A stretch of 11,229 nt of DNA from Micrococcales bacterium (GTDB lineage: Bacteria; Actinomycetota; Actinomycetes; Actinomycetales; Dermatophilaceae): assembly GCA_003157445.1 (NCBI GenBank), contig PMJN01000167.1, positions 1-11,229 of the forward strand, in the 5' to 3' direction. Each line of letters opens with the position of its first letter. Within the stretch, counting starts at the first letter, position 1. The notes under the pieces are model-generated. The model saw only the letters and a program-made list of their open reading frames with translations. It was not told where the DNA came from and searched no databases. This document shows positions 1 to 6,093 of the stretch, in pieces. Both the position numbers and the translations under genes were made by a program.

Positions 1-30
1 ATTCGGCGGTGTTGGTTGAACGGGTTCATG

Positions 31-449
31 TCAGCGCTGCACCCGCTTCGCGCGATCCAAGGATTGCAGATAGGAGTTGTAGTCGACCAGTTCGGTGTCG
101 CCCCCACGGGCCTGGCGCCGTTCGGTGGCCCGGATGGTGCGCGCTTGAGACTTGTGCCATTTCACGATCAGAGCCATAACGGCCAAGAGGGTGGGAAGCT
201 CCGTGAAGCTCCAGGCGATCCCGCCGCCGGTGGCTTGGTCTGACAGGGGTGAGACCTGCCAGCCCGGGATGGGCATGGAGTAGAACCCGACCAGCAAGGT
301 GATGGACATCATGACCATCACACCGAAAAACGGCATGGAACGGGGCGGTAGCGGCCACCTCCAACACCGATATCACCGGGCCCGACAACCCGCGGGGCCC
401 CCGCCTGGATGTCCGGGAGGACGGGTCGACGCCGAGAACGCCGATGACG
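31..449 (-). pseudogene. C-terminal fragment of CtaG-type cytochrome c oxidase assembly protein, frameshifted
   Basis: This is the last third of a caa3-type CtaG membrane protein, which helps deliver copper to cytochrome oxidase. The reading begins at about position 449 with GVLGVDPSS, matching the family's 'IGVDP' segment, and continues to APFHAVF. There one extra base in the A run at 326-330 shifts the frame. It resumes as FGVMVMMSITLL, then SDQATGGGIAWSFTELP, a typical late membrane segment, and ends in a charged tail with the family-like GDTELVDYNSYLQ. The stop is at 31-33. All earlier membrane segments of CtaG are missing, replaced by the start of a ClC gene read in the same frame. The family assignment rests on recalled motifs, without an alignment. 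Without the extra base, one in-frame chimeric ORF of about 213 codons would run from 673 to 31. The fragment is unlikely to work as CtaG. Confidence 0.7.
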
Positions 450-673
450 AACCAGCGCCCGAGTACGGGCAGGCCGGGGTGTGCGGCATGGCCGGCCAGG
501 GAGTAATCCGCGTGGCCTGACAGCAGCAGGGTGAGAGTCTTAATCAGCCAGCGGAAGACGATCGCCCCGCCGCCGGCCCCCAGGCCGACGAGCAGAGCGA
601 GCAGCATCAAGCCCGAGCTCGAGGACCGCAGCTGGGTGGCGAGCCTGGCGCGGCCGTGCTGCAGCGCGAGCAT
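450..673 (-). pseudogene. N-terminal fragment of a ClC chloride channel/transporter, fused to CtaG
   Basis: The reading from the ATG at 673-671 (MLALQHGRARLATQLRSS) gives a short basic N-terminus, then a hydrophobic segment LMLLALLVGLGAGGGAIVF and WLIKTLTLLLSG. This is the first membrane helix and following loop typical of actinobacterial ClC proteins. Homology to ClC stops near LGRWF at about 450, before any selectivity-filter motif, so only about 75 of the 400 or more residues remain. An AGGGTGG stretch just upstream favours the ATG at 673; a GTG two codons earlier is also possible. The segment resembles, but is clearly diverged from, the start of the intact ClC at 9087-11198, so it is a paralogue and not a recent copy. 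It is divergent from the MarR gene at 875, and its upstream region carries the same element as the intact ClC. Confidence 0.65.
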
Positions 674-738
674 TGCCACCCTGGGGGCTCGACGGATTAC
701 GGGTGCGGGTCCGGGAGGTGACAAAGCATGTCTTATGA

Positions 739-767
739 CTTGCAGTATGCAACAATTGCTGTCACTT
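739..767 (-). promoter_or_regulatory. Operator/promoter element upstream of the truncated ClC (copy 1)
   Basis: The plus strand reads CTTGCAGTATGCAACAATTG (739-758), followed by CTGTCACTT. The core at 740-752 is an inverted repeat with 5-bp arms, TTGCA-GTA-TGCAA, of the size and symmetry of MarR-family operators. On the minus strand it contains CATACT (749-744), a fair -10 hexamer for transcription toward the ClC fragment. The same 29-nt stretch recurs, with two mismatches, at 11201-11229 before the intact ClC. Its place in the divergent spacer between ClC and MarR suggests that the MarR binds here and also controls itself; that is inference. Confidence 0.55.
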
Positions 768-874
768 ACGAAAGCCGAGATTCCTGGCAGCCCACCCAAC
801 CGAGCAGTGAGCCGCCGGTATAGCGTCCAAAGGCCGTACCCTGACCGGCCAGAACACGACCCGAGGAGAGCACC

Positions 875-1380
875 GTGATCACGGCACCCGCGCGAGGCAA
901 CGACACCACCTCCTCCGAGGGCGCTGACGAGCTGGTCTCCGCTCTTCTAACGGCCTCACGCGCACTGGTCGGCGTCTCCGCCCGATCGTTGGCCCATGTC
1001 GAGGACGCGGTAACGATCACCCAATTCCGCACCCTGGTGGTCCTGGAGGGCCACGGCGACACCCGGCTCAACCAGCTTGCCGAACGACTCGCCGTCACCC
1101 CTCCACTGCCCTGCGCATGGTGGACCGCCTCATCACCGCCCAGCTGGTGACCCGCGAAGAGAACAAGGCAGACCGGCGAGAGGTACTCATCGCCCTGACC
1201 CACGAAGGGGCGCGACTGGTCCGCGAGGTCACCTTGCGACGACGTGCCGAGATCGCCACTATCGTCGCCGCGATGCCGCAAGAGGGCCGCGAGGACGTCG
1301 TCGCGGCGCTCAACGCCTTCGCCCAAGCCGCCGGCGAAGCCACACCCAGCGTCGACACCGCCACCCGGCTCGGCTGGTAA
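875..1380 (+). pseudogene. MarR-family transcriptional regulator, one-base frameshift
   Basis: A winged-helix MarR repressor of about 168 residues once the frame is repaired. It starts at GTG 875, with GAGGAG about six bases upstream. Frame 1 gives helices leading to TRLNQLAERLAVTP; frame 2 continues as ALRMVDRLITAQLVTREENKADRREVLIALTHEG, so the recognition helix and the wing with its conserved DRR are both present but in different frames. The break is at about 1097-1103 (ACCCCTCC), where one added base restores PSTALRMVDRL. Read literally, frame 1 runs into an unrelated tail and stops at 1150 without the wing. It diverges from the ClC fragment across a 201-bp spacer holding the TTGCA-GTA-TGCAA element, its likely operator. 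The indel lies in a C run, so a base-calling error is a real alternative to gene death. Confidence 0.75.
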
Positions 1381-1533
1381 CCGTGCCCGCCTTGTCTCCT
1401 CCCACTCAAGAACAGGACTGCGCCCCCTCGCTCCCGGGGTCAGGTCTGCCATCACGGCAATCCCCACCGGGGCACAGTGACCGGTGAAGTGGGATGTCCC
1501 CCTCAGACCTCGACAGAAGGCAGGCATGACGTT

Positions 1534-1980
1534 ATGAAGACCCCCGGACACATCGTTGTTGGAGTCGACGGCTCCCCGAGCTCGCTTGACGCCCTTACCT
1601 GGGCCGTTGGCCAGGCCGCGCTCACCGGCGCGGACGTCCAGGCCGTGATCGCCTGGGAGTACCCGCCCCTGTCCGGGGTCGACCCGATGACCACCCACGT
1701 CGACTGGCGCACCAAGGCACAGCAGACCATCGACACCGCAGTGGGCAGGGCCCCAGGCGCCGACAGCGTGAAGGTCTCCTCGGCTGTCATCGCGGGGCAC
1801 CCGGCCCAGGTCCTGCTCGACGCCTCCGTCGGCGCGCAGCTGCTCGTCGTCGGAAACAGCGGTCACGGCAGCCTCACCGAGACGCTGCCAGGCTCAGTGC
1901 GGGAGCACGTCATCACCCACGCCACGTGCCCCGTCCTGGTGATGTGCCACGCCACCGAGGCTGAGCCTTCGTCTGAATGA
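1534..1980 (+). CDS. Universal stress protein (UspA family, ATP-binding type)
   Basis: A 148-residue single-domain cytoplasmic protein of normal family length. The N-terminus HIVVGVDGSPSSLDAL is the classic first strand with its Asp (D12). The ATP-binding signature Gly-x2-Gly-x9-Gly-Ser is complete at G107, G110, G120 and S121 (VVGNSGHG...LPGS), followed by the usual last strand CPVLVM. It should therefore bind ATP; such proteins help cells survive stress or hypoxia, but the exact role varies. The ATG at 1534 is chosen because AGGCAGG lies about nine bases upstream and translation from it begins with the conserved strand; the longer frame from 1477 adds unrelated residues. It lies 153 bp behind the MarR frame on the same strand, so it could share transcription or have its own promoter. 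The gene is intact. Confidence 0.93.
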   Translation: MKTPGHIVVGVDGSPSSLDALTWAVGQAALTGADVQAVIAWEYPPLSGVDPMTTHVDWRTKAQQTIDTAVGRAPGADSVKVSSAVIAGHPAQVLLDASVGAQLLVVGNSGHGSLTETLPGSVREHVITHATCPVLVMCHATEAEPSSE

Positions 1981-2158
1981 CCAACTCGCAGAACCCCGAA
2001 CGGGTCGAGTCCGCGACTGGCTGGGTCCGCGCATCGAAGCGTCCGGCTCTGAGCAGGTACCTGCTGGTCGAGCTGGAGGTTGAGGAGCTGCCTGCCGCGG
2101 CGAGCAAACCCCTGCAAGGAGAGCCTGACTGCCTGATATTCAGCTCCCCGCGACACCC

Positions 2159-2460
2159 GTGACAGACCACCGACCACCCATCATCACCACTGGCAACACG
2201 CAGTCCACGCCCCCACACTTGACGGTCAAGCCTGACCCCAAGGACGATTTGAAATCGCTGCCCCTGTCCGAGGTGGAGAAGCAGCTTGGGACTTCGCCGG
2301 ACGGGTTGAGCCAGGGCGAGGCGACCAAGCTGTTGGCGCAACATGGTCCCCCAATGAGATCGAGGAGAAGAAGACCAGTGCGTTCCGCCAGATCCTGACC
2401 TACTTCTGGGATTACATCCCTGGATGATCGAACGTGCTGTGGTCCTGTCGTTCGGATGCC
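2159..2460 (+). pseudogene. N-terminal remnant of a P-type (PMA1-like proton) ATPase
   Basis: From about GTG 2159 the reading DDLKSLPLSEVEKQLGTSPDGLSQGEATKLLAQHGP is the cytoplasmic N-terminal domain of plasma-membrane proton-type P-ATPases. At the C run 2348-2352 the frame changes and NEIEEKKTSAFRQ follows. A second indel in CCC at 2418-2420 restores WMIERAVVLSF, the start of the first membrane helix. Then homology stops at about 2455 and a stop codon follows. The phosphorylation site (DKTGT), the nucleotide-binding domain and nearly all membrane helices are absent, so this cannot be a pump. No convincing ribosome-binding site stands before 2159; AAGGAGAG at 2116-2123 is too far away. The assignment rests on recalled family sequence and is good at the superfamily level, moderate for the proton-pump subgroup. 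Confidence 0.7.
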
Positions 2461-2579
2461 AGCTCTGACCACCGAACCCACCTGGTCCTGAGCTGGCCGG
2501 CCTTGTTTACACCAACGACCTCGTGTGAGAGCGCCCCGACCGGCGGCAGCGATGAGCCCCGCCGGGCCGGTGGGTTGGG
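2454..2579. other. Non-coding stretch between ATPase remnant and pilin gene
   Basis: No frame continues the ATPase and no other gene is visible. It holds two weak inverted repeats: GACCA/TGGTC (2467-2471 with 2483-2487), and a GC-rich one at about 2558-2576 (CCCGCC with GGTGGG). The latter could form a hairpin just behind the pilin stop, but there is no T tract, so I do not call a terminator. Confidence 0.4.
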
Positions 2580-2867
2580 TCAAACACTGGTGGCGGTCTT
2601 GTTGAACAGGGTGCTCAGGTTGGTTCCAAGGAGCTTGACGGCGACGACGATGACGATGGCGATCAGGGCAACCATCAAGCCGTACTCAACGGCAGTGGCC
2701 CCACCTTCGTGGTTCCGAAGCCTCAGTTCGACACTGCGAAACTGTCTCTGGATCTTGTCGGCGCCCTTGTTGCTCCAGTAGGCGAAAACGCCGCCGGCGG
2801 TGGTGAGCATCTGCGCGCTGGCGATGACGCTGCGGTGGGCTCTTGCCTTCATCCTCAATGCACCCAT
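2580..2867 (-). CDS. Flp-type (class IVb) pilin precursor
   Basis: A 95-residue precursor of a small Tad/Flp pilin, which is cut by a prepilin peptidase and assembled into thin pili. The processing site is clear: EGG|ATAVEYG, with cleavage expected after G56 and the family's Glu-Tyr pair at mature positions +5 and +6 (E61, Y62). A single hydrophobic helix follows (GLMVALIAIVIVVAVKLLG) and then a short tail, giving a mature pilin of about 39 residues. The ATG at 2867 is supported by GGGAAGGGAG ending about seven bases upstream, but it makes a 56-residue basic leader, far longer than the usual 10-30 residues. No other start between it and the cleavage site has a better ribosome site. None of tadA, tadB, tadC, cpaB or a prepilin peptidase lies in the window, so assembly would need genes elsewhere. 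It is divergent from the MarR gene at 3131. Confidence 0.85.
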   Translation of the reverse strand: MGALRMKARAHRSVIASAQMLTTAGGVFAYWSNKGADKIQRQFRSVELRLRNHEGGATAVEYGLMVALIAIVIVVAVKLLGTNLSTLFNKTATSV

Positions 2868-3053
2868 GCGATGCTCCCTTCCCGGTCGTGACCATGGTTT
2901 GATCGAGTGTTACAAGTCTGACATCCAGATGATGAGGCTGTCAGGCGATTAACTCTTCTTACTATCAAATCGTTTAACTAGCCGCGCCTGGCTACTCCCG
3001 TAAGGTCAATAGACAGCGGTAGCAGCACCCGGTTCTAGGCCGTTCGTCCGTCG

Positions 3054-3089
3054 ACGCGTGAGGGGTTACACCGCCTCTGAGCCACGCGT
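3054..3089. repeat. Inverted repeat in the divergent pilin/MarR spacer, possible operator
   Basis: Perfect 7-bp arms, ACGCGTG (3054-3060) and CACGCGT (3083-3089), are separated by 22 bp. It ends about 41 bp before the MarR start at 3131 and lies in the 263-bp spacer between two divergent genes, where an autoregulatory site would be expected. Each arm contains the self-palindrome ACGCGT, the two lying 30 bp apart. TAGGAT at 3113-3118 could be the -10 hexamer for the MarR gene, with only a poor -35 upstream. Confidence 0.35.
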
Positions 3090-3130
3090 ATTCTCTTTAT
3101 TGGCAACAACATTAGGATCGTGGTCTAAAC

Positions 3131-3613
3131 GTGGTCAAAGTCAGTCTGAACGACGCGGCACGGGTCGGGTTGGCTCTGCGCCGCTTCAGTTTGGCCAATA
3201 ACCTCCTACGAACCACCATGGCCGCGCGGCTCCCCATCAATGTCAGCGAACTCATCGTCATGATCCAGTTGGCTGAGTCCGACCAGCAGACCCCGACACA
3301 GCTGGCGCGAATGTTGAACGTCACGACCGCCTCGGTCACCGTCCAGGTCGATCACCTCGAGGCCGCTGGATTCGTCTACCGCACCCCCAGCACCGCCGAC
3401 AGACGCAGCTTTATGCTGAGCCTGACCCCAGCTGGCACGCTCATCATGCAACGACTGGAGGAGCAGTTCCGCACCGCGATAATTGAAGCGTTCGAACAGA
3501 GCGAGGCGACCATCGCTCCCGAGATTGCATCGTTTCTCGAACGGGTTAGCCAGACACTGGTCGACTCCACCCTCGCAGACCCTGAGCAGGATCCGCACCC
3601 GACGAGCCAGTAA
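3131..3613 (+). CDS. MarR-family transcriptional regulator (intact)
   Basis: A 160-residue winged-helix regulator of normal MarR length. The helix-turn-helix lies at about residues 55-80 (TPTQLARMLNVTTASVTVQVDHLEAAG), followed by the wing with its conserved Asp-Arg-Arg (STADRRSFMLSLTPAG). The last third supplies the dimer helices. It is only distantly similar to the MarR at 875. The GTG at 3131 is the first start in the open frame; the only purine-rich stretch, AGGA at 3114-3117, is too far away for a good ribosome site, so the start is uncertain and a nearly leaderless transcript from a TAGGAT -10 (3113-3118) is possible. The ligand and targets are unknown. By position it could control itself and the divergent pilin. 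A hairpin closely follows the stop codon. Confidence 0.88.
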   Translation: MVKVSLNDAARVGLALRRFSLANNLLRTTMAARLPINVSELIVMIQLAESDQQTPTQLARMLNVTTASVTVQVDHLEAAGFVYRTPSTADRRSFMLSLTPAGTLIMQRLEEQFRTAIIEAFEQSEATIAPEIASFLERVSQTLVDSTLADPEQDPHPTSQ

Positions 3614-3621
3614 CGAAAGCG

Positions 3622-3658
3622 CTCAACTCGGCTCCCGGAAGTCTCAAGCCCAGTTGAG
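3622..3658 (+). terminator. Hairpin just downstream of the MarR stop codon
   Basis: CTCAACT (3622-3628) pairs with AGTTGAG (3652-3658). After one C-C mismatch the stem continues with GGCT and AGCC, leaving a 13-nt loop. The stem starts nine bases after the TAA at 3611-3613, the right place for a terminator. There is no run of T after it, so it is either an actinobacterial terminator without a T tract or an mRNA 3' stabilising stem. Confidence 0.5.
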
Positions 3659-3696
3659 TGAATTCGCTACCTCAGCGAGACGAAACTCGACCACGG

Positions 3697-3729
3697 CCAA
3701 CTCTGGTAGGCGACCAACTCTGGTAGGCG
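3697..3729. repeat. Tandem duplication of a 17-bp unit
   Basis: CCAACTCTGGTAGGCG occurs at 3697-3712 and again at 3714-3729, with a single A between, so the period is 17 bp. The copies are identical, which fits a recent slippage duplication in non-coding DNA. A role as a pair of protein sites is possible but nothing else supports it. Confidence 0.8.
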
Positions 3730-3769
3730 CTGGAGGTCACGGCAGCCCAATCGATAGCCAGGCCTCGAC

Positions 3770-3795
3770 GTCCGTTGGACGATCGTCCGACGGAC
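3770..3795. repeat. Near-perfect 26-bp palindrome
   Basis: Two 13-bp arms meet without a spacer and match at 12 of 13 positions. The centre, GGACGATCGTCC (3777-3788), is a perfect 12-bp palindrome, and GTCCGT (3770-3775) pairs with ACGGAC (3790-3795) outside a single mismatch. Symmetry of this length suits a dimeric DNA-binding protein or a resolution site. It lies between two convergent genes, where an operator is not expected. Confidence 0.7.
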
Positions 3796-4048
3796 ACCGA
3801 GATTGGCTCCAAAAGCGTCCGGTCAGCCATCGGCGTGCGGTGATTACTTACATTCAACCGAACGTCGCCGCACCTGTGGGGCGGTGTTGCGCAGCAGGTC
3901 GTTTACTACGCAATGAGGGCGTTGCGGATGGTTCCTGCAAGGTGATGGCGTCCTGCATTGTCCGCAGGGAGGTTCAGCGGGCAACGGCTTGCATAACCTC
4001 AGTGCATCGACCACCAAATCCGGATCGGCGGGCGCGCTTATTGGCCTT

Positions 4049-4078
4049 TCCCTGGGCGCGCAAGTGCGGGCACAGGGA
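4049..4078 (-). terminator. Weak inverted repeat downstream of the aldo-keto reductase operon
   Basis: TCCCTG (4049-4054) pairs with CAGGGA (4073-4078), with a GC-rich interior that can pair further only with bulges. It lies within ten bases of the AKR stop codon, at the end of the minus-strand operon, but has no T tract. It is a candidate only. Confidence 0.25.
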
Positions 4079-4086
4079 CCTGATGC

Positions 4087-5118
4087 TCAGTCGCTGAAGT
4101 CGATGGCGCGGTGGCGTTGGGCGGTGCCCGCCGCACCGTAGGGGTAGTCCGAGACGACGGGTGCGCTCACCTCGTTGAGGCGCTTGAGCTCGTCGGGAGT
4201 GAGCTCGAGGGATGTGGTGCCGAGGTTGTCGGCGAGCTGGTCGGTGTTGCGCACCCCCAGGATCACCGAGCTAACTGCGGGCCGCGCCTCAAGCCAGGCA
4301 AGCGACACCTGCCCCTGACGGACTCCCTTGACCTTCGCTATCTCCTGGACCATGTCGAGAATCCGCCAGGTCCGTTCCTGCTTGTTGCGAGGTTCCCACG
4401 CCTCCATTCCGCGCTTCGGGTCCTCGCCCAGGCGAGTGGCGCCCGTCGGGTCGGCGTCGCGCTGGTACTTGCCGGTGAGCCAGCCGCCCGCCAGCGGCGA
4501 CCACGGCAGCAAGCCGATGTTCGCATCCTGGCAGGCCGGCACGATCTCGGACTCGATCTCCCGCACGAGCAGGCTGTACTGCGGCTGGAGCGTCACTGGC
4601 AGCGTGAAGCCGCAGGCACGCGCCAGGTGCACGGCCTTGGTGAGCTGCCAGCCGAGGTAGTTCGAGAACCCGTAGTAGGCGATCTTGCCGCTGCGCACGG
4701 CGTCGTCCAGGAATTGCAGCGTCTCCTCCAGAGGCGTCACTGCGTCCCAGGCGTGCATCTGGTAGAGGTCGATCTGCTCCACACCGAGGCGCCGCAGCGA
4801 AGCGTCAAGCGCGCGACCGAGGTGGCGCCGGGACGTGCCGAGGTCGTTGCGGCCATCGCCCATCGTGAAGCGACCCTTCGTGGCGATCACGACCTGCTCA
4901 CTGTCGGTGGGGTGCGCTGCGAGCCAGCGCCCGATGATCTCCTCCGAGGCCCCCTTGCCATACACGTCGGCGGTGTCGATGAGGTTGCCGCCGGCCGCGA
5001 GGTAGTCGCCAAGGATGGCGTGCGACGTCGCCTCGTCGGCCTCCGCGCCGAAGGTCATGGTTCCCAGAGCGAACGTCGAGACGACTGCGCCGCTGTTTCC
5101 GAGGGTGCGATAGTGCAT
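4087..5118 (-). CDS. Aldo-keto reductase (last gene of the operon)
   Basis: A 343-residue cytoplasmic NADPH-type oxidoreductase with the (beta/alpha)8 fold of the aldo-keto reductase family; it interconverts carbonyls and alcohols. The catalytic tetrad is complete: D48 and Y53 in LIDTADVYGKG, K81 in VVIATKGRF, and H122 in DLYQMHAWD. GFSNYLGWQL, QPQYSLLVREIE and PWSPLAGGWLTGKY are standard barrel segments, and GVRNTDQLADNL is the 3' cofactor-phosphate loop region. Its layout is that of the larger (about 340-residue) 'general stress / YajO-like' AKRs, not the 275-residue type. The ATG at 5118 is chosen because AAGGA stands eight bases upstream; an ATG six codons earlier is possible. It lies 38 bases behind the epimerase stop on the same strand, so the two are almost certainly cotranscribed. 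Substrate not predictable. Confidence 0.93.
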   Translation of the reverse strand: MHYRTLGNSGAVVSTFALGTMTFGAEADEATSHAILGDYLAAGGNLIDTADVYGKGASEEIIGRWLAAHPTDSEQVVIATKGRFTMGDGRNDLGTSRRHLGRALDASLRRLGVEQIDLYQMHAWDAVTPLEETLQFLDDAVRSGKIAYYGFSNYLGWQLTKAVHLARACGFTLPVTLQPQYSLLVREIESEIVPACQDANIGLLPWSPLAGGWLTGKYQRDADPTGATRLGEDPKRGMEAWEPRNKQERTWRILDMVQEIAKVKGVRQGQVSLAWLEARPAVSSVILGVRNTDQLADNLGTTSLELTPDELKRLNEVSAPVVSDYPYGAAGTAQRHRAIDFSD

Positions 5119-5156
5119 CGGGGTGTCCTTATCCATTGAACGGATCGATCGGGGGG

Positions 5157-6017
5157 TCAACGCCAGGAGTGTTGCGGGCTGTATCCGAGCACGCGGCGAG
5201 CTTTGTCGATCGACAGCAACGTGTCGTGCTCACCGAGTTCGCGGGTGACCGGTACGCCAGGGAAGATCTCAGCCACCAGATCTGCGTTGGACCGTGACAT
5301 GACAGTGTCTGCGGCGGCGATGATGAAGCGGTCGAAACCCGTGGTGTCGAGTTCGATGGCCTTGAGCACGGCCTGCGCACCGTCGCGGCCGTCGATGTAG
5401 CCCCAGAGGTTCCATTTGCGCAGCGTCGCGTCCGCGTCGAATGCAGGAAACTCCGCGTAATCTTCGGGGTCCATCACGTTGGAGAAGCGCAGCGCGATGA
5501 TCTTGAGCGTCGGGTCCCAGCGCACGAGCTCGATGGCCATCTGCTCCTCGAGGTGTTTTACGAGTGAGTACATGCTTTCCGGGCGGGCCGGGTACTCCTC
5601 ATCGACGGGGATGTATGGCGGCGGCACGTCGAACGGCAACCCCAGAGTCGTCTCGCTCGATGCGTAGACGATGTTCCGGATGCCGGCCCGGCGAGCAGCC
5701 TGGAACACATTGAACGTACAAAGGATGTTGTTGTGGAAAGTGGCGACATCGCTCAGGATGCCCGGAGCGGGAATCGCGGCCAGGTGCACGAGCGCGTCGA
5801 AGGCCGGTTTCGCGGCCTGGTCGGGCCCGGCCGAGGGATCGTTCTGGCCAAAGATCGCATCGATCGTCTCGCCGTAGTTCGTCAGGTCGACCCGCACGAA
5901 ACCCGGACCACGCCGCCCGACGGCGTCAAGGGTGACAACCTCATGTCCAGCCTGACCCAGCACAGCCACAACCGTGTGCCCGAGCTTGCCCGACCCACCC
6001 GTGACGGCGATCTTCAT
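5157..6017 (-). CDS. NAD(P)-dependent epimerase/dehydratase (extended SDR family)
   Basis: A 286-residue extended short-chain dehydrogenase with a Rossmann fold. The cofactor loop is TGGSGKLG (G7-x2-G10-x2-G13); D31 at the end of the second strand favours NAD over NADP. The catalytic pair is Y150-x3-K154 (MYSLVK), with the active-site serine near S121 in VYASSET. The C-terminal part (from about residue 175) should bind a sugar or other polar substrate. Relatives act as nucleotide-sugar or uronate epimerases/dehydrogenases; I cannot choose among them. The start is well supported by GAGGAGGT five bases before the ATG. It lies between two aldo-keto reductases on the same strand, 76 bases behind one and 38 ahead of the other, which points to a shared carbohydrate or carbonyl pathway. 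Confidence 0.92.
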   Translation of the reverse strand: MKIAVTGGSGKLGHTVVAVLGQAGHEVVTLDAVGRRGPGFVRVDLTNYGETIDAIFGQNDPSAGPDQAAKPAFDALVHLAAIPAPGILSDVATFHNNILCTFNVFQAARRAGIRNIVYASSETTLGLPFDVPPPYIPVDEEYPARPESMYSLVKHLEEQMAIELVRWDPTLKIIALRFSNVMDPEDYAEFPAFDADATLRKWNLWGYIDGRDGAQAVLKAIELDTTGFDRFIIAAADTVMSRSNADLVAEIFPGVPVTRELGEHDTLLSIDKARRVLGYSPQHSWR

Positions 6018-6093
6018 CGTCTACCTCCTCTGGGGTCTCCTGTGCGGCGGGCGGTGTCGCCGGAAAGAGCGGTGACGCAGGGGTCCACGCGTG

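Larger units (their letters stand above)
3614..4086. other. Gene-free region of about 470 bp between convergent genes
   Basis: It separates the 3' ends of the MarR gene and of the aldo-keto reductase at 4087. Open frames cross it (for example plus-strand 3483-4097), but their products have no recognisable domain and overlap real genes out of frame. It holds the MarR hairpin, a 17-bp tandem duplication, a 26-bp palindrome and a weak inverted repeat near 4049-4078. I could not recognise any remnant of a transposase or other gene in it. Confidence 0.5.

Noticed and set aside
1491..1500. GGGATGTCCC, a possible DosR/DevR-like half-site before the Usp gene
   Set aside because: Too short and without the flanking bases of the known motif; one such palindrome is expected by chance.
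766..1866. Minus-strand open frame of 366 codons across the MarR and Usp genes
   Set aside because: It lies opposite two recognisable families and its translation has no known motif; a GC-bias artefact.
1977..2162. A 61-codon open frame overlapping the Usp stop codon
   Set aside because: The ATGA overlap is tempting, but there is no ribosome site, no recognisable motif and it runs into the ATPase remnant; too little to call a gene.
3483..4097. Plus-strand open frame of 204 codons over the MarR end and the gene-free region
   Set aside because: It begins inside the MarR gene out of frame, crosses the hairpin, tandem repeat and palindrome, and has low-complexity Arg/Ser composition.
4111..5139. 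Long plus-strand open frame (342 codons) opposite the aldo-keto reductase
   Set aside because: It is the antisense shadow of a clear AKR in GC-rich DNA; its product is Arg/Val/Gly-rich with no domain and no ribosome site.
5141..5153. GGATCGATCGG palindrome between epimerase and AKR
   Set aside because: It lies in a 38-base gap inside an operon; built of overlapping GATC/CGAT units and short, it is not convincing as a site.
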